Source of the DNA: Klebsiella quasipneumoniae subsp. quasipneumoniae
Lineage (GTDB): Bacteria > Pseudomonadota > Gammaproteobacteria > Enterobacterales > Enterobacteriaceae
DNA: 64,000 nucleotides
Assembly: GCF_020525925.1 (NCBI RefSeq)
Contig: NZ_CP084876.1
Span: 620,001-684,000, forward strand
Reading direction: 5' to 3'
The notes under the pieces were generated by a model. It worked only from the letters and a program-made list of their open reading frames with translations, was not told the DNA's origin and did not search any database. Positions 48,943-57,747 of the stretch are shown one piece after another. A program made the translations under genes and the position numbers. Numbering within the stretch: the stretch's first letter is position 1; each line of letters opens with the position of its first letter.

Positions 48943-49244
48943 AAGCGGGTGAACGTCTGGCCGGTCTCAATCATGTGGCTGAATTGCGCGCGAGATATTG
49001 GGGCGATAGCTGGAAAGAGGTTGAACGTTTTGTCGATGATATGCGCGATAAACGTGACCCACAATTTGAAGAAAATAATCGGGCGCTGGCCGCTATTTTC
49101 TTTCTGGCAAAAATCCCGGCGGCTCGTCATGAGCTCGAATTAAGTGAGCTGACTACTGACGAGAAAAAGGCGCTTATTACAGCGATGAATCATTTTCGTG
49201 CAGTTGTGAGTTTATTTCCCAAACGGCTAACCATGCCGAATTAA
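48906..49244 (+). CDS. Small phage early protein (DUF5347-like)
   Basis: A 112-residue protein with AGGGGGAATC before its ATG. Segments LAGLNHVAELRARYWGDSWK and FVDDMRDKRDPQFEENNRAL match a conserved unknown family of P2/186-like prophages. It has no membrane helix or known domain. It is part of the early operon between fil and gene A. Confidence 0.7.
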   Translation: MAIEAVSATVPLKAGERLAGLNHVAELRARYWGDSWKEVERFVDDMRDKRDPQFEENNRALAAIFFLAKIPAARHELELSELTTDEKKALITAMNHFRAVVSLFPKRLTMPN

Positions 49245-49311
49245 TCCAAACAGAAATTTAATGGCGTAAACCCGCCGGGCTTCTTATTGCCCGAAATCAG
49301 GAGAATAAATT

Positions 49312-49539
49312 ATGCGTAATACCATAACCCGTAGTTTTAATACAGATAGCGATGCGCTGGCCGTATTGCTGACCGATGCCAAAAAAGAAGAACGTAAAGA
49401 CCGCGCGCTCGCTGTTTCAATCCGTCTTGAGGCACTGGCGATACATATCACCAAAGAGGGGATGAGCGGTACCGAAGCCGCCGAACTGCTGCGCCGTGAA
49501 GCCACTCGCTTTGAGAATGAATCACAGGAGCTGCACTAA
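49312..49539 (+). CDS. Small phage protein (DUF2732-like)
   Basis: A 75-residue charged, helical protein. The segment DALAVLLTDAKKEERKDRAL and the ending EAAELLRREATRFENESQEL are typical of the DUF2732 family found before TraR-like and A genes in P2-like phages. The stop overlaps the next start by one base. Function unknown. Confidence 0.7.
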   Translation: MRNTITRSFNTDSDALAVLLTDAKKEERKDRALAVSIRLEALAIHITKEGMSGTEAAELLRREATRFENESQELH

Positions 49540-49760
49540 TGGCCGACGCAATGGATTTAGCACAACTGCGCGAGCAGGAAGACCGCGAACGCCACATCAG
49601 CAACGCGCGTAGCCGTATCGCTGCACCTTCCCGTTTTCTCTGCGAAGAATGTGACGCACCAATCCCGGAAGCTCGCCGCATTGCGATTCCGGGGGGGGCC
49701 TTTTGCGTGACCTGTCAGGAGGTCACCGAATTGAAATCTAAACATTATCGGGGGGTATGA
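49539..49760 (+). CDS. TraR/DksA-type zinc-finger protein
   Basis: A 73-residue protein with a C35-x2-C38 / C56-x2-C59 zinc finger (FLCEECDAPIPEARRIAIPG and FCVTCQE), the DksA/TraR C-terminal fold. Phage relatives may alter RNA polymerase like TraR. It overlaps the upstream gene by one base and is followed at once by A, so the three are probably translationally coupled. Confidence 0.85.
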   Translation: MADAMDLAQLREQEDRERHISNARSRIAAPSRFLCEECDAPIPEARRIAIPGGAFCVTCQEVTELKSKHYRGV

Positions 49761-49761
49761 C

Positions 49762-51981
49762 TTGGCGGTTCAATTCGCTTACCCGTGGAATGCTCCACGG
49801 TCGGCAATAGCCAGCCCATATCTTACCTATGACCAACAGCATCGCCGCGACCGTATGTTCGCGGCTTTGCTGCATGCGAGAAAAGTGCTTTCTCTCCAGC
49901 CTGAGTGTGTGCGTTTTGATGTTTATCGAACCGCTACGGTGCTGGAGCAAAATCAGGGCAGTCAACGAGCCAATGCCTTTTTAATCAGCTTCTGCAAAAA
50001 GGCATTGCCGCGTCTTGAACTGGTCGCAAAAAAATATGAGTGTGTAGGTATCAACAGCAACGTATCAGCCGCTGTTTTTGGCGGTCTTTTTGATACCCAG
50101 CTTATGCAATATCTTGCGTCACGCATGGTTAATATGGTTGCCAGATATAACCGCCTCCCGGATATGTCGCGCGCCGATATTGACCTGCTGGCCTCTGATA
50201 TCGCTAATTTCATTCGCGCTGAACTGGCTGACATTGATGACACCGGATTTAGCGAGCTTAAAACGCTGTACACCTGGTACATGCGAGCCGGTTTCATTTC
50301 CCTGCAATTCAACGTTACCCCGCCGCATTGGGAGAGGGTGACAAAGAAATATGTTGGTGAGGATGAAATAGCCCCTGCTATCACTCGCATGTTTAATGAG
50401 GTTTGGTGGCGTGGCCGATTACGACGCATTGCGGCTGCATGGCGCGAACACCTGCACATTGCCGTTGGCAACGTCAGCAAGAAAAAGCATGCTTACGCGA
50501 GTAAAAACTGCGTGACCGACTGGCGCGAGCAGAAGCGCCGCACGCGTGAATTTCTCAAGGGGCTGGATCTCGAAGACGAAGACGGCAACCGCATCAGCCT
50601 GATTGAAAAATACGATGGATCGGTCGCTAACCCTGCGATACGTCGCTGCGAGCTGATGACCCGCATCCGTGGGTTTGAAAATATCTGCAATGAGCTCGGT
50701 TATGTCGGTGAGTTTTATACCCTGACCGCGCCGTCAAAATATCACGCCACAACTAAGGCGGGTTACCGTAACACCAAATGGAAAGGAGCCAGCCCGTCGG
50801 ACACGCAAAGTTATCTCACCGGCCTTTGGGCGCGTATTCGTGCCAAACTACATCGGGAAGAAATCCGCATTTTCGGCATCCGTGTTGCCGAACCTCATCA
50901 CGACGGAACGCCACACTGGCACATGCTTATGTTCATGTTGCCGGAAGACGTCGAGCGCGTGCGCCTCATCATCCGTGATTATGTGTGGGAGGAAGACCGC
51001 CACGAACTGAGAAGCGATAAAGCCAAAAAAGCGCGCTTTCATGCCGAGGCCATTGACCCGGAAAAAGGCAGCGCTACCGGCTATGTTGCTAAATACATTT
51101 CGAAAAATATCGACGGCTATGCTCTTGATGGTGAAACCGATGGCGAAAGCGGTGAGCTGCTGAAAGAGACAGCCCCCGCTGTATCAGCATGGGCGGCGCG
51201 CTGGCACATCCGTCAATTCCAGTTTATCGGCGGTGCGCCGGTGACGGTCTACCGTGAATTGCGTCGTCTCGCCGATACCGAGACCGCGCACGCTCTGAGC
51301 GTTGAATTTGCCGCCGTCCATGATGCCGCTGACGCCGGTGACTGGGCTGGTTACGTTAATGCGCAGGGTGGCCCGTTTGTCCGTCGCGATGATTTGCAGG
51401 TGCGCACGCTTTATGAACCGCGCGCCGAGTTTAACCAGTATGGTGAGGAAACCGTCTGCATCCGTGGCGTGTACGATTCTGCTGTCGGTGCTGGTACCCC
51501 GATTTTAACCCGGCTAACGCAGTGGAAAATTGTACCGAAGCGTGCCGTTGATTTGGCCGTTGACGTTAAGGGCGCTCCTGCGCCCTCTCGGAGTTCTGTC
51601 AATAACTGTACGGGAAGCGAAAGCGATCTGCCGGAGCTGGATTTATCCAAACCGTTGAGTCGAAGTGAAAGGCGGAAGCTAACAACCAGACTCAGGGACA
51701 AAAAACGGGTCACCAGGCGTGATTTTATCCACGGAACGGATAAACAAAGTGCAGCCATTGACAGAACAATAGACGAGATTCAGCTCACGACCGGCGAAAC
51801 TATCAGCCGGGGTGAGGCTCTGCACCTGATGGCTGGTGGCAAAAGTTGCATAAACGGCAAATGGTGCCGTGGTTCATCAACCGGTGAGATTTTCCCGGCA
51901 GCACCGTCACACCGGGCGCAGGCCAGACAAATCCTAAATCGAGTCGCGGGGTTAGCGTCAGTTACTAAGTTGAGGCTGTGA
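49762..51981 (+). CDS. A: Replication initiation endonuclease (P2/186 A protein)
   Basis: A 739-residue rolling-circle initiator. The start is a TTG at 49762 with a G-rich ribosome site, giving MAVQFAYPWNAPRSAIASPY as in relatives. The HUH metal motif is H385-W-H387 (GTPHWHMLMFML). The two catalytic tyrosines are Y441 and Y445 (TGYVAKYISKNID). It nicks the phage origin, which in P2 and 186 lies inside this gene, so the origin is expected here too. It is the last of the early coupled genes. Confidence 0.94.
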   Translation: MAVQFAYPWNAPRSAIASPYLTYDQQHRRDRMFAALLHARKVLSLQPECVRFDVYRTATVLEQNQGSQRANAFLISFCKKALPRLELVAKKYECVGINSNVSAAVFGGLFDTQLMQYLASRMVNMVARYNRLPDMSRADIDLLASDIANFIRAELADIDDTGFSELKTLYTWYMRAGFISLQFNVTPPHWERVTKKYVGEDEIAPAITRMFNEVWWRGRLRRIAAAWREHLHIAVGNVSKKKHAYASKNCVTDWREQKRRTREFLKGLDLEDEDGNRISLIEKYDGSVANPAIRRCELMTRIRGFENICNELGYVGEFYTLTAPSKYHATTKAGYRNTKWKGASPSDTQSYLTGLWARIRAKLHREEIRIFGIRVAEPHHDGTPHWHMLMFMLPEDVERVRLIIRDYVWEEDRHELRSDKAKKARFHAEAIDPEKGSATGYVAKYISKNIDGYALDGETDGESGELLKETAPAVSAWAARWHIRQFQFIGGAPVTVYRELRRLADTETAHALSVEFAAVHDAADAGDWAGYVNAQGGPFVRRDDLQVRTLYEPRAEFNQYGEETVCIRGVYDSAVGAGTPILTRLTQWKIVPKRAVDLAVDVKGAPAPSRSSVNNCTGSESDLPELDLSKPLSRSERRKLTTRLRDKKRVTRRDFIHGTDKQSAAIDRTIDEIQLTTGETISRGEALHLMAGGKSCINGKWCRGSSTGEIFPAAPSHRAQARQILNRVAGLASVTKLRL

Positions 51982-52057
51982 CTAATTCATAGCCATATCA
52001 TGCACATACGTCCTTTTGTAGCGTAACTTTTTCTTTCATCTTTTTATCGATACGTGA

Positions 52058-52077
52058 TACTGTGTATTTATACAGTA
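52058..52077. promoter_or_regulatory. LexA (SOS) box upstream of tum
   Basis: TACTGTGTATTTATACAGTA matches the LexA consensus TACTGT-N8-ACAGTA perfectly in both arms. It ends 18 bp before the tum start, so LexA should repress tum until DNA damage, as in phage 186. Confidence 0.92.
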
Positions 52078-52095
52078 TCCCGTATTGGAGGTTGT

Positions 52096-52536
52096 GTGGA
52101 TAGAGAGTTAAACGAGCAAGTCATGATTGAACGGGTCGAAATGATTGCGCGTCTGACGACAGAGGGTGTTTGTCAGGAAAGAGATCGTGAAATTGCTTTG
52201 AATTTAATTGCGGAAATTGCGAGAGGGAACTTGATGAAAAATAACTCTTTTTCAGTTGTTTTCGCTCCCGCTCCTGTTGAACAAAGATTAAAAAAAGGGG
52301 GCGAAGTGAGGGTTAACATCACGTTGGATAAAGACCAAAAAATCGGGCAGCAAGTTGTCGATGCTTTTCAGTGCGAGTTGACCCGACGCGTACAATCAAT
52401 TTTCCCATCAACGAGAGTAACGGTAAAAAAAGGGTCAATGACAGGAGTCGAACTGGTTGGGTTCGACCAGGCGTCAGACCGAGAAGCGTTGGACGGTATT
52501 CTTCAGGAAGTATGGGAAGATGAGAGCTGGCGTTAG
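52096..52536 (+). CDS. tum: SOS-induced antirepressor Tum
   Basis: A 146-residue protein from GTG 52096 (VDRELNEQVMIERVEMIARL), with GGAGG just upstream; this is the length of 186 Tum as I recall it. A longer frame starts at GTG 52054 inside the SOS region and is not plausible. The C-terminal half is a DinI-like domain (VRVNITLDKDQKIGQQVVDA, TRVTVKKGSMTGVELVGFDQ). In 186 Tum binds CI and releases the lytic promoter. Confidence 0.85.
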   Translation: MDRELNEQVMIERVEMIARLTTEGVCQERDREIALNLIAEIARGNLMKNNSFSVVFAPAPVEQRLKKGGEVRVNITLDKDQKIGQQVVDAFQCELTRRVQSIFPSTRVTVKKGSMTGVELVGFDQASDREALDGILQEVWEDESWR

Positions 52537-52618
52537 TTCCTGAAAAATGTATAACCATCGACCCCGTGTTTGATAGCATGGGGTTGTTTTGTATGGGGAT
52601 TACACATAAAGGAAAATC

Positions 52619-53350
52619 ATGGATACCGTAATAGCATTTTTATCTTTGGCACTCTTTATTGCTTTTATCGTGGGTTTACTCAAGCCGTCTCTGGTTCGGA
52701 TGCCGAACCGTAAGCGCTCCAGTGCGGTTTACCTTGGTGGCTGTCTCGCGTTGGGCGTTATTGGCTCAATTTTATGGCCGCCTGAAAAGAGTCAGCCTGT
52801 TGCAAAAACTGATGCACTGGAGGTTAAAGCGGAACCGGCTACGCCAACGTTTGAGTATGCAGATAAAACCCTCAAAGAATATCGCAATGAGCCAAAAGAA
52901 ACCCGACACGATATCGTTAAAAACTATGTTGATTTCAAAAGTGTACCGGCCAGCTCTACTGATGTTTTTTATGCTTGTATGAGTGAGTACACTTTTACTA
53001 AAGATGATGTATTAAAGCTTGGTGATGTGTTGGGGTGGTGTTTCAATGACTTTGAGAAAGAGCCGCAATCTCTGAATAATAAAATCAACCTTGACGCATT
53101 TCAAAGTAATTTCAGCGGTTGGGATGGCTCTTATCGCCCGTTAGAAAAACTAATAAAATCGAACATGAATAATGATTCATCTTATAAACATGTTTCAACG
53201 GTCTATCATTTGATTTTAAATAAAGACCCGCATGCAGTTGTAAAAACGACGTTTCGTGGTACAAACTCATACGGTGCAATTGTAAAAGAGACTATCGCCG
53301 CTCGTGTAGATGTCAGAACAGGTGAAATTGAATCAGTAATCGATAATTAA
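52619..53350 (+). CDS. Unknown membrane-anchored protein, prophage cargo
   Basis: A 243-residue protein I do not recognise. There are two N-terminal membrane helices (about residues 4-24, VIAFLSLALFIAFIVGLL, and 37-54, SAVYLGGCLALGVIGSIL), then a proline-rich linker and an acidic/polar domain of ~160 residues with two cysteines (FYACMSEYTF, LGWCFNDF). It lies between tum and the cos region, the position where P2-type phages carry exchangeable genes such as old and tin. The DNA is moderately AT-rich. A hairpin follows the stop. The role may be exclusion or host modification, but this is inferred only from position. Confidence 0.7.
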   Translation: MDTVIAFLSLALFIAFIVGLLKPSLVRMPNRKRSSAVYLGGCLALGVIGSILWPPEKSQPVAKTDALEVKAEPATPTFEYADKTLKEYRNEPKETRHDIVKNYVDFKSVPASSTDVFYACMSEYTFTKDDVLKLGDVLGWCFNDFEKEPQSLNNKINLDAFQSNFSGWDGSYRPLEKLIKSNMNNDSSYKHVSTVYHLILNKDPHAVVKTTFRGTNSYGAIVKETIAARVDVRTGEIESVIDN

Positions 53351-53354
53351 TCAT

Positions 53355-53397
53355 AACGCCGCCAGCCCTGAAAGTGCCTTTCTGGTCTGGCGGCGTT
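53355..53397 (+). terminator. Hairpin after the membrane-protein gene
   Basis: AACGCCGCCAG (53355-53365) pairs exactly with CTGGCGGCGTT (53387-53397) around a 21-base loop, 5 bp after the stop codon. There is no strong U-run. It separates the 52619 gene from the next pair. Confidence 0.55.
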
Positions 53398-53520
53398 GAA
53401 CAACGAGCTAAGCGAGGCGTTAGAATTTTCTCTAATGAAGAGTGTTATGATAACCGCAAACTTGCTAAGCTCATCCTATGGTACGCATGTGAGTTTATAT
53501 CAAGATTTGGAGAGGATTAG

Positions 53521-54048
53521 ATGAAGGTTTCAAAAGAGCAGTTCTTATCAGTTATGTCATCAGTTGAGGATTTTGAAATCATCAAAAGCAAAAGTAAAAA
53601 AAATGATGATGATGGACTCACTATGGTTAAGTGGAAAGGACAAGTGTTATTTGTTTTATTCAATGATGGAAAATTGCCGTCTGAAATAAAAGATGATGAT
53701 GATGTTAATTCAACGGTGTCTTATGATTATGCGATTTCATTGTTGGTTATGGCTAAGAAAATCCTTATTGATGTTGAGCCTTTGGTGAAGTACAAGATAG
53801 CAAACTATGTAAATATGAAATCTGATTTTAGTTCCATTGTAATTTATCGAGAAGACTTGGATTTATTTACAATCGATGTTAGACATAACGCATTCATGTC
53901 ATCTAATAGTTCGCATGATATTAAGCTATCATTCATTTCAATGGTTTTAACCGGGGCTGTCACCTCACGAGAGTTACACAATCAGATTGAGGCCTATAAA
54001 AATTCGCCTGAAAAATTTTTAGAAGAATGCATAGGGTTACACGAATGA
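53521..54048 (+). CDS. Unknown AT-rich cytoplasmic protein, cargo pair member 1
   Basis: A 175-residue protein with a strong ribosome site (GGAGAGGATTAG). It has no recognised domain. It is acidic, with a lysine/aspartate-rich start (KSKSKKNDDDGLTMVKWKGQ) and mixed helix/strand content; there is no signal or membrane helix. Its stop overlaps the next start by 4 bp (ATGA), so it is coupled to a two-helix membrane protein. AT-rich DNA unlike the phage core, plus the tum-cos position, suggest a horizontally exchanged cargo operon. Confidence 0.7.
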   Translation: MKVSKEQFLSVMSSVEDFEIIKSKSKKNDDDGLTMVKWKGQVLFVLFNDGKLPSEIKDDDDVNSTVSYDYAISLLVMAKKILIDVEPLVKYKIANYVNMKSDFSSIVIYREDLDLFTIDVRHNAFMSSNSSHDIKLSFISMVLTGAVTSRELHNQIEAYKNSPEKFLEECIGLHE

Positions 54049-54398
54049 AAAATGCGACGCTGACAGTTTTTTTGCTTACACTGCTTGTGAATATGGTGAT
54101 TTCTTTTTTTATTGGCTATAAGTACAAAGATTTTCTTAGTAGTTTTCTATCGCCGGCGATCTATTATCAAGCCGTTGTTTTCATTTCACTTACTGTTCCT
54201 CTGGTAATCTCATTCCTATACGGTGTTGTTTGTCGTAAAATTGTTATGTGGAGGCTTGATAAGTTTAAGAAAAAACAGATAGATGTATCCAGACTCGATA
54301 GTGTCACTAAGGAAATGTATCAAGAGATAGTGGAGCAGGATTTACCAACTAAAGCACAAATAAAAGAAATGCATGAAGCATTGAAGAAACAATTTTAG
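54045..54398 (+). CDS. Unknown two-helix membrane protein, cargo pair member 2
   Basis: A 117-residue protein starting at ATG 54045, overlapping the previous gene by 4 bp. It has two hydrophobic helices (about residues 4-26, TLTVFLLTLLVNMVISFFIG, and 42-65, YQAVVFISLTVPLVISFLYG), then a basic/acidic cytoplasmic tail. There is no known domain. Coupling to the 175-residue protein suggests a sensor/effector or membrane-effector pair, for example abortive infection or exclusion. Function is not established. Confidence 0.7.
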   Translation: MKNATLTVFLLTLLVNMVISFFIGYKYKDFLSSFLSPAIYYQAVVFISLTVPLVISFLYGVVCRKIVMWRLDKFKKKQIDVSRLDSVTKEMYQEIVEQDLPTKAQIKEMHEALKKQF

Positions 54399-54455
54399 AG
54401 GGGTAAATAAGTTTTTCAATCAAGTTGCTAAACGTCGTACTTCATTTACATTGTT

Positions 54456-54490
54456 GGCGCATGCAGTTGTTGCATTTTTTTGCATGCGCC
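54456..54490. terminator. Hairpin between cargo pair and cos
   Basis: GGCGCATGCA (54456-54465) and TGCATGCGCC (54481-54490) form a perfect 10-bp stem. The loop carries a T-run. It follows the cargo pair by 58 bp and precedes cos. Confidence 0.6.
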
Positions 54491-54581
54491 GTAATACACA
54501 CAATCATCTGTCCTAATACAGAACTGGCGCGGATCCGATGACCTGTTGCATCTGCATTAATTCCGACCCACGAAGCGGGCA

Positions 54582-54600
54582 GGCGAGGCGGGGAAAGCAC
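54582..54600. other. P2-type cos site (cohesive end)
   Basis: GGCGAGGCGGGGAAAGCAC matches the 19-base cohesive end of P2-group phages as I remember it. It lies 170 bp before the end of the portal gene Q, the expected place. The rest of the 371-bp gap 54399-54769 holds the hairpin above and GC-rich sequence with short inverted repeats, probably terminase binding sites; there is no gene. Confidence 0.8.
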
Positions 54601-54769
54601 TGCGCGCCAGCGTACTTTTGCGCATTTATTTTCGCAACCTGAGCGCGTCGCTGCGCCGCGCGGATTCGCGAGGGTGTCGGTGGGCGATGCGGAGGCGTTT
54701 GAGGGCGTGGCGGGCTTTTGAGGCGGTCAGGCGTGGGGGTAAGAAAAAGCCGCCCGGAGGCGGCGGAAA

Positions 54770-55813
54770 TCAGTCACTTTCGGTGTCGAGGGTGTAACTT
54801 TTGAACCGGATCACCTCCTGACCGACCCACTCGTTGACCTCTCGCATTCTGTCCTGTAACGGGATGAGCTCGTTACGAACAAACACTTTTGCCACCTTTT
54901 CGATGTCACCGAGCGAGCCGACGTTTTCCGGCTTGCCGCCCATCAGCTGGAACGGGATGCGGTGAGCGTCGAGCAGGTCAGCGGCGCTGACTTTTTTGAT
55001 ATTGAAGAAATCGTCTTTCGTTGCCACCTCACTGAGCGGCACAATTTTAATGCCGTCTGGTTTTCCGTGCGGTGCGTAGAAAAACAGATTTTTGAAGTTG
55101 CCGAGCCCCTTCGAACTGCGCATCGCATCGCGCAACGCCTCAACATCGGTACCGCTTTGCGCGGCGTCCGTCACATACATGATGTAACCCGCATGCGCTC
55201 CGTTCTGGTAATACTTGCGACGGAACAGCGTCGCCGCTTCATTCAGCCAGGCGGAGTTTAGCGCGCTGAGATATTCCGGCATGCCGTACAACTCCTGGTT
55301 GATGTCTGGCTCCAGCAGGTGGAATACGGATCCCGGCGCGAACGGGTGCGGCTGGTCAAATGACGGCACCCACCAGTAGACATCATCTTCAATACCACGC
55401 CGCGTGTATTTAGCCGGTGACGCTTCCAGCTTCAGCGGGCGACCGGTGACACTCTTTCGGAGCTCTAAAAACGCGTTGCCAAACACCAGAAAATCAAGCG
55501 CGAAGCGGCTGAAGTCCTGTTGTGACAGTAGCGGGTGCGGAATAAACGTTGAGGCCAGAATGTTGCGCTTAACGTAAATCGGCGAGCTGTGATGAACGGC
55601 GGCGCGCAGGCTTTTCGCCAGCCCGTTAAAGCTGACCGGCGGTTCGAACCAGCGGCCATTATTGACGCATTCCACGTAATCCAGAATATCGCGGCGGTCG
55701 AGCACGGCGCTCGGTTCACCAAAGGTAAACGCCTCCATTTTTTGGGGCGCGCTGTCTTTCATGTTGCGCGGGCGCTTTTGTGGCTGTGGCTTGCGGCCTT
55801 TGTATTTACTCAT
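54770..55813 (-). CDS. Q: Phage portal protein (gpQ)
   Basis: A 347-residue portal protein of the P2 family, through which DNA enters the capsid. The start MSKYKGRKPQPQKRPRNMKD and core segments (FLVFGNAFLELRKSVTGRPL, YGMPEYLSALNSAWLNEAAT) are typical. Its start overlaps the P stop by one base, so both come from one leftward late operon. Confidence 0.95.
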   Translation of the reverse strand: MSKYKGRKPQPQKRPRNMKDSAPQKMEAFTFGEPSAVLDRRDILDYVECVNNGRWFEPPVSFNGLAKSLRAAVHHSSPIYVKRNILASTFIPHPLLSQQDFSRFALDFLVFGNAFLELRKSVTGRPLKLEASPAKYTRRGIEDDVYWWVPSFDQPHPFAPGSVFHLLEPDINQELYGMPEYLSALNSAWLNEAATLFRRKYYQNGAHAGYIMYVTDAAQSGTDVEALRDAMRSSKGLGNFKNLFFYAPHGKPDGIKIVPLSEVATKDDFFNIKKVSAADLLDAHRIPFQLMGGKPENVGSLGDIEKVAKVFVRNELIPLQDRMREVNEWVGQEVIRFKSYTLDTESD

Positions 55814-57582
55814 CAGTTGAACTCCAGAATGGATGATGTTACCTGGCCGCTGCCAGCGGTAAGCGGTTCGTTTAACAGCGCGTGCATGGTCGCCCAGGCG
55901 ACGTCCGCGTGACTGGCTTCCTCGGTGCGGCTGGCCTCATAGGTGGCGCTGCGCCCGCTGCTGGTCATGGTCTTACGGATTGCCATAAACGAGGTGGTGA
56001 TGTCGGTGGCGCTGACGTCATATTCGAGACAGCCACGGCGGATAACGTCTTTTGCTTTCAGCACCATTGCGGTTTTCATTTCCGGCGTGTAGCGGATATC
56101 GCGGGCGGCGGGATAAAACGAGCGAACCAGCTGGAAGACGCCAATACCGAGGCCGGTCGCATCGATACCGATGTACTCGACGTTGTATTTTTCGGTGAGC
56201 TGGCGGATGGATTCGGCCTGAGTCGCGAAGTCCATGCCTTTCCACTGATGGCGCTCCAGGATGCGAAACTTGCCCCCGGCGACAACCGGCGGTGCGAGCA
56301 CCACACACCCGGCGCTGTCGCCGCTGTGCGACGGGTCGTATCCCACCCAGACCGGGCGGGAGCCGAACGGGTTGTCGGCGAACGGGGCAAAGTCTTCCCA
56401 CTCTTCCAGACTGTCGACCATGCAGCGCTGCAAATCCTCGAACGGGAACACCGACGCCTTGTCGTCAACGAACTCGCACATAAACAGATTGCGGAAGTCG
56501 TCGACGCTGTTTTCGCGCTTGAGTTGCTCCAGATTGAACAGCGTACAGCCCCCGGCGAGCGCATCCTCAATGGTGACAATCTGCCGCCACTGACCGTCAG
56601 GACACGCCACGCCAGCGGCGAGCGCGTCATGACTGATATCGATGTCAACCCGCTCGCTGGCGCTGGCGCGGCCCCGGTTGAATAATTCCCCCGACCAGAA
56701 CGGGTAAGCGCCGTGTGCCAGGGTGGAAGGTGTCGAAAAGTAGGTGCTGCGCAGGTGGCTTTGTGAGGCCATGCCCGACGACACTTTACGCAGTTTCTGG
56801 AAGTTGGGGATCCAGAAAATTTCGTCGACATAAAGGTCGCCGTTGTGGCTCTGCGCGGTGTTTGAGTTGGTGCCGAGAAAAATCAGCTTTGCGCCGTTAT
56901 TGCCGATGACAATCGGGTCGCCGGTCAGGTCGACATCGACCCGGCGGGCAAACTGAATGATGTACTCGCGGAATACATACGCCTGCGTCTTACTCGCTGA
57001 CAGGAAAATCTGGTTATGGCCGGTTTTCAGCGCATGCAGCAGCGCCTCGCGGGAAAAGTAGAACGTCGCCCCAATCTGGCGCGATTTCAGAATGTCGCGA
57101 ATACGGTGCTCAAGCCCGGCGCGGTGCCAGCGGAGCTGATACTCGAAAGACTCCGCGAAAAAAATCTCCTCCAGTTTCTCGATAGCCTCGTCGCTGAAAA
57201 AGTTCTTTGTCGGCTTTTTGCGGTCGCCTTTGTTGCGGTTGGCCACATTGGGATTAAGGTCAACCTCATTTCCGGTCTGGCCATAGCGATTAATGCGCGC
57301 AAAGCGCTCCATCTGTCGGGCCAGAAAATCAGCCACCTTGAAATCGTGGGGCGTCAGGTTGGGCTTTGCGTAGAGCTGAATCAGCCGGGCCTCTAAGGTG
57401 CTTTCGACCCGGTTCAGCGGTGCGGTTTCCTCCCACTGGTCGCGCTGTTTCCAGCTCTGCACCGTCGGGCGTTTGGTCTGCAACATTTCGGCAATCTGCG
57501 GCACGGAAAACCCCTGCCAGTACAGTAAAGCCGCCTGGCGTCGCGGGTCGTTTAATAAAGTGGTGTCGGTGGTGATGGTCAT
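55813..57582 (-). CDS. P: Terminase large (ATPase) subunit (gpP)
   Basis: A 589-residue packaging motor from the ATG at 57582 (GCGAGG upstream); ten further open codons upstream are unlikely. An N-terminal helix-turn-helix (FSVPQIAEMLQTKRPTVQSW) is followed by the ATPase with a Walker-A-like SRQIGATFYFSREALL and an acidic Walker B region (LYVDEIFWI). The C-terminal nuclease-like part has VWVGYDPSHSGDSAGCVVLA. It works with gpM and cos. Confidence 0.95.
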   Translation of the reverse strand: MTITTDTTLLNDPRRQAALLYWQGFSVPQIAEMLQTKRPTVQSWKQRDQWEETAPLNRVESTLEARLIQLYAKPNLTPHDFKVADFLARQMERFARINRYGQTGNEVDLNPNVANRNKGDRKKPTKNFFSDEAIEKLEEIFFAESFEYQLRWHRAGLEHRIRDILKSRQIGATFYFSREALLHALKTGHNQIFLSASKTQAYVFREYIIQFARRVDVDLTGDPIVIGNNGAKLIFLGTNSNTAQSHNGDLYVDEIFWIPNFQKLRKVSSGMASQSHLRSTYFSTPSTLAHGAYPFWSGELFNRGRASASERVDIDISHDALAAGVACPDGQWRQIVTIEDALAGGCTLFNLEQLKRENSVDDFRNLFMCEFVDDKASVFPFEDLQRCMVDSLEEWEDFAPFADNPFGSRPVWVGYDPSHSGDSAGCVVLAPPVVAGGKFRILERHQWKGMDFATQAESIRQLTEKYNVEYIGIDATGLGIGVFQLVRSFYPAARDIRYTPEMKTAMVLKAKDVIRRGCLEYDVSATDITTSFMAIRKTMTSSGRSATYEASRTEEASHADVAWATMHALLNEPLTAGSGQVTSSILEFN

Positions 57583-57747
57583 GGATGCCTCGCCGTGATT
57601 GATACAGGGCAAGGCTAAAGAAACGGGTGATGCGAATCGCTAAGGTGCTGTTGTGTGAGGGATAAGCCATCCGGGACAGATGGCGGGTGGGCGGCGACGT
57701 CGGGAAACTAACTCCGACCCGTTAACCCGATATCAGGACTCCTGACA
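57583..57747. promoter_or_regulatory. Divergent late promoter region P/O
   Basis: 165 bp between the terminase gene and the scaffold gene. In P2/186 this gap holds two late promoters activated by Ogr/B. I see no clear full TGT-N12-ACA site, so only the position supports it. Confidence 0.5.

Noticed and set aside
52054..52095. Longer N-terminus for Tum
   Set aside because: The GTG at 52054 is only four bases before the LexA box, and the box would lie inside the coding region; the GTG at 52096 has a proper ribosome site and gives the expected length.
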